A stretch of 50,930 bases of DNA. Origin: Asaia krungthepensis NRIC 0535. GTDB lineage: Bacteria > Pseudomonadota > Alphaproteobacteria > Acetobacterales > Acetobacteraceae. The notes below the pieces were generated by a model. The model saw only the letters and a program-made list of their open reading frames with translations, had not been told where the DNA came from and did no database searches. Within the stretch, counting starts at the first letter, position 1, and each line of letters opens with the position of its first letter. The DNA is taken from NCBI RefSeq assembly GCF_025995175.1, contig NZ_BAPV01000037.1, forward strand, positions 1 through 50,930. The letters run 5' to 3'. A program made the position numbers and the translations under genes. Shown in pieces: positions 1 to 7,563 of this stretch.

Positions 1-481
1 GGCGGGTCTGTGCGGCCGTGTGCTGGCGCTGCTCGGTCGAGCCGGCGCCCCCTGCGGCCAGCGTGCGGTAGCGCGCCTCGTCCTGCTGGGCGAAAGTAAG
101 TGCGGCGTCGTCGGACTGCACCGCCGCGCGCGCGGCGAAGATCAGCGCATCCTGCCGCGAAAATTCGGCCTGCAGGTTCACAACGTCCGCCCGCGCGGCG
201 GCAACGTTGCCCTGCGCCACCTTAAGGCCTGCGCGATAGTCGTCATCCTCTATATGGGCCAGCACCTCCCCCTTGCGGACGCGCTCGTTGTCCTGCGCCA
301 TCACGGCATCGACGCGTCCGCCAACCTTGGGAGCGACGACGGAGGAATAGGCCGACACGTAGGCGTCATTCGTCTCGACGTTGACGCCGTCTCCGAGCAC
401 GAGCCGATCGCCGCCCCAGGCCGCCGCTCCTAGCACCACGACGCCGGCTACCAGCAGCAAGACCTTCGTTGTTGCGTTCAT
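1..481 (-). CDS. HlyD/EmrA-family membrane fusion protein, 3' part outside the window
   Basis: This is the periplasmic adaptor of a tripartite efflux pump, expected to link the inner-membrane transporter to an outer-membrane channel. The visible 160 residues begin with a single membrane anchor (residues about 5-24), then a stretch containing NDAYVSAYSSVVAPKVGG, typical of the EmrA/HlyD barrel, and KGEVLAHIEDDDY, a half lipoyl domain. An alanine-rich coiled-coil hairpin follows and runs off the left edge. The ATG at 481 is preceded by GGGAG at a good distance. It lies downstream of the EmrB-like transporter on the same strand, so the two are probably co-transcribed. The substrate cannot be read from sequence. 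Confidence 0.88.
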   Translation of the reverse strand, partial: MNATTKVLLLVAGVVVLGAAAWGGDRLVLGDGVNVETNDAYVSAYSSVVAPKVGGRVDAVMAQDNERVRKGEVLAHIEDDDYRAGLKVAQGNVAAARADVVNLQAEFSRQDALIFAARAAVQSDDAALTFAQQDEARYRTLAAGGAGSTEQRQHTAAQTR

Positions 482-540
482 GAATACTCCCTCTGGCGGC
501 CCCGCTGGCCGCATCGTCTGTCGCGGATTGCGTGGGACCG

Positions 541-702
541 TCAGGTCAGCTTCAGGTAGATCGTCACGACGAGGGCCACGAAGTAGCCCTCGATCCGGTC
601 ACGCAGCGTCCACCTCGGAGCTATCGAGCAGCCCGTATAATCCGATGATAGGATGTTTCGATGCTGCAGTCGGCGCGCATTCCGATACGAACTGGTCTTC
701 AT
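541..702 (-). CDS. possible small membrane protein between the two efflux genes
   Basis: This 53-codon frame fills the gap between the EmrB-like and EmrA-like genes. It starts MKTSSYRNARRLQ, is basic at first, and ends with one hydrophobic segment, GYFVALVVTIYLKLT. Related efflux operons often carry a small membrane protein at this place (DUF1656 type), but I see no clear match to that family. The upstream GAGA is a weak ribosome site. It may be a real small pump partner or a chance frame. Confidence 0.33.
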   Translation of the reverse strand: MKTSSYRNARRLQHRNILSSDYTGCSIAPRWTLRDRIEGYFVALVVTIYLKLT

Positions 703-734
703 ATTAGTCTCACATGACATACTGCCCGCCGCCG

Positions 735-2393
735 TCAGCGAGCAGGAGTGGTGGTGGAGAGCGCGCGGGGTGGATAGACCCGTTGCGGCAGAACCAGATT
801 GAGGGCAAACAGGGCCGCGCAGACGCTGATCATGATCGTGTAGATGTCCGCACAGGCGAGAATGAGCGCCTGCTCCGATACCTCGCCGTGCAGCAGGACG
901 ATCATGTTCCAGTCAAGTCGGGCTGGATCGGCGATGTGCGGCGCCAGAAGCGCATGCGCCGGGTCGCCCCAAGGCTGCAAACCGTTATGGTTGGTGCCGT
1001 AAGTGTCGAGCAGCATGGTGGAATGGAATTGCTCACGCCGGCGCAGCAACGCGGAAATGACGGCCGCCGCAATCGCGTTGGCCAGTCCTTTGGTCATGTT
1101 GAACATACCGGAGATGAACGGCCCGTCGGCCGGGCCCAACCCCATCGTTGCCAGCATCAGGATTGCGATGACCATCATGGGCTCACTGGCCACCTGCAGG
1201 AACTGCATGGCGTAGAAGTTCTCGCGGACCCAGTCGGCATCGATCCAGGTGCCCAGGAAATAAGACAGCCCTTGGATCGCAAGGCCCGCCATCAGCACAT
1301 GACGGCAATCTACCCGGCGGATATTGCACAAGGCCGAGACCAGCGGCAGCGCCAGCACCTGCGGTACCGCCAGGATCAGCATGACCGGCGCGATCTGGAT
1401 CGGGCGATAGCCGCGCACCTCTTCCAGATAGACTGTAGGAATTTCCGCTGTGACCGCGCCCAACACTAGAACCGCCGCTAATGTCAGCAACGCATCTGTC
1501 ACGTTGCGCTGCTTGAGCAATTGGATTCGGAAAAATGGTACCGGATGGAACCATTCATTGACGATGAAGAGAGCGAAAAGAAATCCGCCGCCAAAGAACA
1601 GATGAATAATCAACGGCGAGCGAAACCAATCCAGCCGGTCCCCCTGTTCCAGCGCAATCACCAGCATGCAGATTGAAGGCAAGCCGGTGAGAAGGCCACG
1701 CCAGTCGAACTGACGGAAACGCTCAAGCCGGATCGGGTCCTGCGGGAGGCCCCATGCCACGCATATTATGGAAACGAGACATAGCGGCACGATCTGCCAG
1801 AACAGGAACGGCCAGCCGACATACTCGAACCAGAATCCCGCCAGCGGCGCGCCGCCCAGGTTCGGCCCGAAGGTCGCGGTTAGGGCATAGGCACCCAGGC
1901 CGTAGATCTTGATGTTGGGCGGCAGGAAGCGCAGCGCAACTGTCATCAGCATTGGCGGCAGACAGCCGCATGCCATCCCCTGCACGCAGCGCAGCAGCAA
2001 AAGCGATGTCAGGTTGGGCATGAAAGGGGCGATCATGCCGAGCGTGCCGACTAGCCCCGTCATCGCAATTGTTAGGCGGCGGATGGAGAACGTGACCGAG
2101 CACCATGGCGCGAACGCCATAGCGGCAATGTTGAACGCCTCGAACAGGGCCGTGAACCAGGTTCCCTCGTCGTGCCCCAGATGAAACGCGCCTCTTATAT
2201 CAGCGAGCCCCGCCTCTGTTGTGTGCTCGTTCAAGCCCGCCAGCAGGACCGCCAGCAGCACGCCCGCCAGCCCTGTGGCCAGGCGCGGACCGAACACCGC
2301 AGCCTTAGGGGGCGTTTCGGCACGGATAGGCATGCGGATCAATTCCGTCGCGCCGCCGGCTAACGGCCATGCCATACTATCTGCGTGGTCCAT
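735..2393 (-). CDS. EmrB-like MFS drug transporter (DHA2 family, 14 TMS)
   Basis: This 552-residue protein is a major facilitator transporter that would expel a toxic compound or metabolite by proton antiport. Many hydrophobic segments fill the sequence from FGPRLATGLAGVLLAVLLAG onward. LNEHTTEAGLADIRGAF matches the DHA2 motif in the first helix pair, and the length fits 14 spans. An upstream in-frame ATG at 2489 exists, but ATG 2393 has GAGG ten bases before it and starts nearer the first helix, so it is preferred. The gene is divergent from the LysR regulator at 2620, its likely controller, and sits upstream of the membrane fusion gene. Confidence 0.9.
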   Translation of the reverse strand: MDHADSMAWPLAGGATELIRMPIRAETPPKAAVFGPRLATGLAGVLLAVLLAGLNEHTTEAGLADIRGAFHLGHDEGTWFTALFEAFNIAAMAFAPWCSVTFSIRRLTIAMTGLVGTLGMIAPFMPNLTSLLLLRCVQGMACGCLPPMLMTVALRFLPPNIKIYGLGAYALTATFGPNLGGAPLAGFWFEYVGWPFLFWQIVPLCLVSIICVAWGLPQDPIRLERFRQFDWRGLLTGLPSICMLVIALEQGDRLDWFRSPLIIHLFFGGGFLFALFIVNEWFHPVPFFRIQLLKQRNVTDALLTLAAVLVLGAVTAEIPTVYLEEVRGYRPIQIAPVMLILAVPQVLALPLVSALCNIRRVDCRHVLMAGLAIQGLSYFLGTWIDADWVRENFYAMQFLQVASEPMMVIAILMLATMGLGPADGPFISGMFNMTKGLANAIAAAVISALLRRREQFHSTMLLDTYGTNHNGLQPWGDPAHALLAPHIADPARLDWNMIVLLHGEVSEQALILACADIYTIMISVCAALFALNLVLPQRVYPPRALSTTTPAR

Positions 2394-2619
2394 GGGACAC
2401 CTCGCCGCGGGATCATTGAAGAGTGCTTGTGACTTTGGAGAAACATCCCATCTTTGTGAACACTCAATTATGAAATCGTCGCTAAGCAAATATGGAATAA
2501 GGCGGTATCAGATATCGATTGCGACAGGGCGAAGTGTCTGCCAGCTTGTCCGGAAACAACGCAACAAAGATACAACTTAATTCATCCTATGATCGGATCT
2601 TTAAGCAGGGGAATACTCG

Positions 2620-3561
2620 ATGGGGAACATAACAAGCGGCTACGACCTCAATCTCCTGAAGGCGATGAACGCTTTAGTCGAAGAAGCGAGCGTCACTGGG
2701 GCAGCCGCGAGATTACAGGTGAGTGCCGCAACCATGAGCCGCACGTTGTCGCGTCTGCGCGAGACATTTCGAGATGCCATTCTGGTGCAGTCAGGTCGTC
2801 ATATGGTGCCGACACCACGCGCCCTGCAGATGCAGCCGCGAGTCAATCAGATCCTCGCTGCTATCGGTGACCTCTATCACCCGCGCCGTGAACTAGATTT
2901 CACGGGCTTGGCGCCGATTTTCCGTATCCGGGCCGCTGACGTGGTGATCGGTCCATATGCCGAGGCGCTGCTTCGTGCGTTGCGCGTCGATTGTCCCGCC
3001 ACCACATTGATTTTCACAGCAGAGTCCAGCAGCGACGATAGCGATTTTTTGCGTCAGGAAGGGATAGATCTCTATATTGGAGCCACAGCGTTCCTGCGGC
3101 CTGAGATCATGCGGCGGAATTTGTTCGAGACCCGATTTCGCGGCGTAGTACGGGCTGGCCATCCCCTTCTGTTGGGCGACATCACACCTCAGACCCTGGT
3201 GACTTACGATCACATTGCCGTCTCACGCCGGGGGCGACGACGGGGACCGATCGACGAGATACTCGCGGATCAATATGGCTTGACACGCAACGTCGCTCTT
3301 TTACTCACTTCTTTCTATGCTGCGCTTCAAGGTCTATCGCAGACCGATCTCGTTCTCTCAGTGCCCGATATCGTCATCGACGCCTCACGACTCGATCGTT
3401 TGGGACTTTTCGCTTTTCCATTGCCGATCGAGCTTGATCCCGTAACTATTTTTCAAGCTTGGCATCCTCGGCACGAGAACGACCTGATTCATCAGTGGCT
3501 GCGACGCACTGTGATGCAGGTCATGTGTCGAAGTCACGTTGCGAGAGAGTCAACAGTCTAG
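2620..3561 (+). CDS. LysR-family transcriptional regulator
   Basis: This 313-residue protein has the usual LysR layout. The N-terminal winged helix-turn-helix is YDLNLLKAMNALVEEASVTGAAARLQVSAATMSRTLSRLRETF. The rest is a periplasmic-binding-type effector domain. It resembles the NodD/SyrM-like branch, whose members begin DLNLL and contain FRDAILVQSGRHMVPTPRA. The ATG follows AGGGG at eight bases. It is transcribed away from the efflux operon across a 226-bp gap, the standard arrangement for a LysR activator of its neighbour. The inducer is unknown. Confidence 0.92.
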   Translation: MGNITSGYDLNLLKAMNALVEEASVTGAAARLQVSAATMSRTLSRLRETFRDAILVQSGRHMVPTPRALQMQPRVNQILAAIGDLYHPRRELDFTGLAPIFRIRAADVVIGPYAEALLRALRVDCPATTLIFTAESSSDDSDFLRQEGIDLYIGATAFLRPEIMRRNLFETRFRGVVRAGHPLLLGDITPQTLVTYDHIAVSRRGRRRGPIDEILADQYGLTRNVALLLTSFYAALQGLSQTDLVLSVPDIVIDASRLDRLGLFAFPLPIELDPVTIFQAWHPRHENDLIHQWLRRTVMQVMCRSHVARESTV

Positions 3562-3587
3562 GTAATAAACACGCGAGTGGCGCTGGT

Positions 3588-4361
3588 TTAACGCCCCTGC
3601 TTAGATATCCCAGAAATGTTGCGCTCGGATATAGGTATGTCTGGAACTCTATGGTCAAGACTGAAGGCATCTATCAGCGGATGAAGGATTGCAAGTGCGG
3701 CGTGTGCTGCCTGGATGGGATCACCAGCTTTGATCGCGTGGTAAAGGTCGTCGTGAAGCGATAAACTTGGCTCTGTAACGCCGTGTTCGACCATCGCCGC
3801 GCGCGCAGCATCACGGGCGGTGCCAAGGAAATACCGATAGAGCTCAATCAGGGCTCGATTTCGGCTGGTCTCTGCAATTGCACAGTGAAAGGCCGAATCT
3901 CGCTCAAGAAACATGTCAACACTCTGGCCTTCAACCCAGTGCCCTCGGGCAACGAGCCGTGACTTGATCCGTTTCAGGTCAGTTGTTGTGCGTCGTAGGG
4001 CCGCGAGTCTGGCCGCCTCCACTTCTAACATAGCCCGCAATTCAAAATGCTCACGCAGACTCGACCTACGTAACGTCCGCATCATCACAGCAGGGTCATC
4101 CAGGGAACGCACATAAGTACCGTCCCCCTGCCTGACTTCAAGAATACCTGCGTGGGACAGTACTCGAATAGCTTCGCGCACTGTATTGCGCCCAACCTGT
4201 AGTAGCTCGCTGAGCTCTCCTTCGGTGGGAATTCTCTCACCGAGCTGCCATATTCCTGAGGTTATACGTTGATTCAAGGCGTCAAGGGCGGAGTCCACGA
4301 GAGACTGACGTCGGGTCGAGGTGAGGATAGGCATATGCGGTGCGAGAAAAACCTCAGACAT
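3588..4361 (-). CDS. GntR-family repressor with FCD ligand domain
   Basis: This 257-residue regulator has an N-terminal GntR winged helix: LNQRITSGIWQLGERIPTEG, then LLQVGRNTVREAIRVLSHAG and LEVRQGDGTYV. An all-helical FCD domain follows, with ELRAMLEVEAARLAA and histidines typical of metal-dependent ligand binding. A longer frame exists upstream, but ATG 4361 follows GGAAAG and the extra part would cross the operator. The gene lies downstream of and co-oriented with the malonyltransferase-like operon, and converges on the LysR gene 26 bp away. The palindrome at 4376-4398, just upstream of its start, suggests autorepression and perhaps control of the operon. Confidence 0.9.
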   Translation of the reverse strand: MSEVFLAPHMPILTSTRRQSLVDSALDALNQRITSGIWQLGERIPTEGELSELLQVGRNTVREAIRVLSHAGILEVRQGDGTYVRSLDDPAVMMRTLRRSSLREHFELRAMLEVEAARLAALRRTTTDLKRIKSRLVARGHWVEGQSVDMFLERDSAFHCAIAETSRNRALIELYRYFLGTARDAARAAMVEHGVTEPSLSLHDDLYHAIKAGDPIQAAHAALAILHPLIDAFSLDHRVPDIPISERNISGISKQGR

Positions 4362-4375
4362 TATCTTTCCAATCT

Positions 4376-4398
4376 TTCGTCGGACATTGTCCGACGAA
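4376..4398. promoter_or_regulatory. probable GntR operator palindrome
   Basis: Two perfect 10-bp arms, TTCGTCGGAC and GTCCGACGAA, face each other across a 3-bp centre (ATT). The site lies 15 bp upstream of the GntR start, where a bound repressor would block its promoter or early transcription. The size and symmetry suit a GntR/FCD dimer. That this protein binds here is inference. Confidence 0.7.
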
Positions 4399-4590
4399 GG
4401 TACTAGTCCACAGAATTGACAATTATCCGCCCTCTCTGCCAGACGCAGACGATCTCCGACAGAGGCGTGCAAGCGCTCGCTGCGTCTGAAGCTCCCAGTT
4501 CAAAAAGGTTTCGTTCCGAGATTGAATTTTGGCAGTGGTGACGCCTGCAAAATTATAGGATCTGAGGAGACAGATCGAGGGTGATATCAG

Positions 4591-6102
4591 TCACATCGAT
4601 GAGACCCGTGCATGCAATCGTTGCCATCCCAATCGCTTGGCAAGATGATCAAACATGGGTGTGGTGTCGTTCTCCGCTCCACGCAAGCGCAATCCCAATC
4701 CGATCAGGGCATTCCCGAGCATCAGGATCCGACTGCCTTCAGCGTGACCCTCCGATGAGAACTGGTCGACAAGCCAGGAGAACGCAGAGACACCGCCATA
4801 TGTTGGTCGTGGCTCGAACAGCTTTTCCGCCTCGCCCACCTCGCCCAAGGCGTTAAGATCATAGGCAAACGGATAGGCCCGGCTAATACGGTCGATCGGA
4901 GTGGCATCCATATACGCGAAGCAATCGGCAATGCGGTTGATCGCCCGATCGGAGATCGCATCGAGTTGGCCCGTGACCATCGCGGTCTCAACGATATAGG
5001 CATGTGACAAGCCGTTAAGGAAAAAGTTGGCACCGGGATCTACAACATCGAGAAAACGAACCAGATCGTCGACGATCACTCTCTCTGCGCCGATCTCTTC
5101 TGAAATCTTGCCAAGGTTATGCAAGGCGATGAGGTAATACAATCCTTGATGCATCTTCTCCGCTGGTTCCAGCTCAGCCCATAGCGGCCTTAGCTCGGCC
5201 AGCCGATCATGCCCCATCGTCGCATAGGATGTACGCCCCGAAACCGCGATCGCGTTCAGCATCGTTACACGCGGATAGATCTTGACATAGGCAGGCGAGA
5301 TCGGCTGTGGGAAGCGCAGCGGAAAGTTGATCTCGTCATCTCGATCGACGTACTCCAGCACGTCCTTCATGAAATCGTGACCGTCGTCGAAAATCATCCC
5401 GTCCAGTCCGATCGCAGACAACACCGAAAACAGCATTGAGCAGCCACGCCCCCTGAAAAAGGGGGATGGAACCGTCTGGATCAGGCCTAGTGCCTCGCGG
5501 ATATGATTGCAGCGGCCCGCAGTCAGTTTCTCTTGCAGCCCCACCTGCCCCATTCCGAGAAAGAGCGACGTATAGGCGAACAACTTCTCGTATTCACCGT
5601 GGTTGCCGGCATTCTCGTCCTTGATCTGGTCTGGTTGGATGCGATCGACCAATGCCAGCATCTCCTCGGCAAAATCGTACTCGGCGTTGATCAGCAACGC
5701 GATATCGAGATGCAGTTTGGCAAATGCGTCAAAAAGTATACCACCGCCGACGACAGCGTAATAAGGATTTTTCTCAGACCGGAGCGCATCCGTGAGTTTG
5801 CGGGTCGTCTTTACAAGCCGGTCGCTACTTACTCCGACGCCCGGATTAGACACATCAACTGCGAAATCCGCCAGGAGTAGCGCGAAACGTAGATAGCCCT
5901 CAGGCGCGGGAATTTTGCGAAGCAGGATATCGCGCGCTTGATGAACGAGGGATCCGAGACGCTCATTATAGTCGACGGGATACTGGCCGAGGGAGAGCCC
6001 GCGTACCATCCTGCTCCAGGGCGTGCAGATAACTCGAGATTCGGGAGCCAGAGCCGCCATGCCGAAGCGCGACAATGCGGAATTGGGCGTTGTGACCATC
6101 AT
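4591..6102 (-). CDS. helical protein of unknown function in the malonyltransferase-like operon
   Basis: I do not recognise this 503-residue protein. It is cytoplasmic in appearance, with no signal peptide or membrane span, and reads as a string of helices with repeated aromatic and small-residue patches, such as LHNLGKISEEIGAERVIVDD and NGLSHAYIVETAMVTGQLD. This could be an alpha/alpha toroid as in terpene cyclases or six-hairpin enzymes, but no DDxxD or DxDD motif is visible. ATGATG at 6102 follows GGAGG with ideal spacing. It is the third gene of the operon, 81 bp after the kinase-like gene, suggesting a shared pathway. Confidence 0.75.
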   Translation of the reverse strand: MMVTTPNSALSRFGMAALAPESRVICTPWSRMVRGLSLGQYPVDYNERLGSLVHQARDILLRKIPAPEGYLRFALLLADFAVDVSNPGVGVSSDRLVKTTRKLTDALRSEKNPYYAVVGGGILFDAFAKLHLDIALLINAEYDFAEEMLALVDRIQPDQIKDENAGNHGEYEKLFAYTSLFLGMGQVGLQEKLTAGRCNHIREALGLIQTVPSPFFRGRGCSMLFSVLSAIGLDGMIFDDGHDFMKDVLEYVDRDDEINFPLRFPQPISPAYVKIYPRVTMLNAIAVSGRTSYATMGHDRLAELRPLWAELEPAEKMHQGLYYLIALHNLGKISEEIGAERVIVDDLVRFLDVVDPGANFFLNGLSHAYIVETAMVTGQLDAISDRAINRIADCFAYMDATPIDRISRAYPFAYDLNALGEVGEAEKLFEPRPTYGGVSAFSWLVDQFSSEGHAEGSRILMLGNALIGLGLRLRGAENDTTPMFDHLAKRLGWQRLHARVSSM

Positions 6103-6183
6103 ATATTTCCTCCGAGGAGCCTCAGCGGCCGGCGAGTATGTCCGCCCGAGAACTTGGTCTTAGGTGAGCCGTCAATTCGTTAG

Positions 6184-7563
6184 TTACGCTTCCACCATGT
6201 CTGCTAACGCCGGTTCGGATAGAGACGATCCTCCGTAATCGGGTACGGGGACGCCTAGGAACCTCCGGCGCTTGCCCTCGAGCATTTCGAGTGCCCAGTT
6301 CAACCAGCGGACTCCCTCGCAGAAGATAGCGACCGGGCGCCGCTGCACGAGATACGAGTCGACCAAGCTGCCGTCGAGTTCCATCTGGAAATGGAATGGC
6401 GGCATGGCGGTGAAATGAGCTCCCATCATGAAAACAAACCGGACCAGCCAGTGCGGATCCTCGGCAACAGCGGCGGATTGGGGATTGTCGAGGTCATAGA
6501 GTTTGCGCATCACCGGCGCGAAGTAACGCTCCATCCCCGTAACATCAGGACGTTCGTCGACATCAATGTTGCGCTCGGTCAGATCCTCGACCCTATAGGA
6601 GCGCTCATACGGATTACCCGGTTCATACCGAATTTCGACCTCTGGTGAGCGTCCCTCCCCGACCGAGACTGAAAGATCGAAGCGCTCGTGATGCACTTCG
6701 TCGTAGTGACCGAGCGAATTGTGCCAAGGCTTGTTGTCGTACATCGGGTCGTCGCGCGTCTCAGCGCCTTCGCTGTTGAAACCGATCGCCCGCGGATCGA
6801 GGAACCGCAAATCGATCGAGGCTGCCGTAATCGCGTCTAGCGCGGCCTCGATATCTGCCGCCGGTGCGCTTGCCTCAATCAGCGCCTGAGCACGGACCAA
6901 GGGTGCTACGTCATTGATCTTGATATTTTCGGTATTGGTGTCACCCATGACGAGGGCATGGAAGTGTGGCTCGAGCATGTCGCAATAGGCCTTGTTTCCT
7001 CGCAGGATGCTCAGGATTGTCCGGAAGTTTCGGTAGCGTACCCCGTTGATAATAATGTGGCTCGTATCCAACAGCTTGTCGTTGAAAGTGTCTGGCGCTG
7101 TGCTGCGGCATAGATCAAGGCGGTCCTCGATCTTACGGAAATAGGAGGTCTCCAGGGTATTGCCAGGAGACCTTACACGCCGAAGGCTGTGCACGTCATT
7201 GCGCAGCACAAGAGCGATTTGCTCGTAGATGCGGGCTATAATCGCAGGCGGCGGGCTGCAACGCTCGACATAGCGGCTGACCTCCTCTCCCGGTACGAAA
7301 CTCATCTCATAAATTAGCTCCTTGAAGGTGAGCCGGTCCGTTTCCTTGAGATAATGGGTCGGCACCTGAATCTCGCGCTCAAGGATATCAAACACGTGCG
7401 GAAAGTAGCGCCGTGCCGGGTCCGGCAGGGCCTGTAGGTACTCAGCCTGCCGCTTGGCCTTGGTGAAGGGCGGCAGCATGACGCCGGTCCCCTCTGGATT
7501 CCAGCCGACTGCTATCAGGGCTTCGCTTAGGATCTTTCGAACGATGACATTTTCATGCTGCAT
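6184..7563 (-). CDS. kinase-fold (aminoglycoside phosphotransferase-like) protein
   Basis: This 459-residue protein carries the marks of the APH/protein-kinase fold in its second half. HALVMGDTNTENIKI matches the catalytic loop, with the aspartate of GD and the asparagine of ENI in place. IDLRFLDPRA follows where the metal-binding DxD/DFG region is expected. The histidine usual before the catalytic aspartate is replaced. It would phosphorylate a small molecule or a pathway intermediate; the substrate is unknown. Its start overlaps the end of the upstream gene by 11 bases (ATGCAGCATGA) and has GGAGG six bases ahead, so the two are translationally coupled. Confidence 0.75.
   Translation of the reverse strand: MQHENVIVRKILSEALIAVGWNPEGTGVMLPPFTKAKRQAEYLQALPDPARRYFPHVFDILEREIQVPTHYLKETDRLTFKELIYEMSFVPGEEVSRYVERCSPPPAIIARIYEQIALVLRNDVHSLRRVRSPGNTLETSYFRKIEDRLDLCRSTAPDTFNDKLLDTSHIIINGVRYRNFRTILSILRGNKAYCDMLEPHFHALVMGDTNTENIKINDVAPLVRAQALIEASAPAADIEAALDAITAASIDLRFLDPRAIGFNSEGAETRDDPMYDNKPWHNSLGHYDEVHHERFDLSVSVGEGRSPEVEIRYEPGNPYERSYRVEDLTERNIDVDERPDVTGMERYFAPVMRKLYDLDNPQSAAVAEDPHWLVRFVFMMGAHFTAMPPFHFQMELDGSLVDSYLVQRRPVAIFCEGVRWLNWALEMLEGKRRRFLGVPVPDYGGSSLSEPALADMVEA

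Noticed and set aside
200-211. GGCAACGTTGCC, similar to the centre of the par palindromes
   Set aside because: Only the inner 10 bp match, it lies within the coding part of the adaptor gene, and it lacks the outer TGAT/ATCA. Probably chance.
714-1469. Plus-strand frame of 251 residues
   Set aside because: It is the antisense shadow of the EmrB-like transporter, which has clear membrane helices and a better ribosome site.
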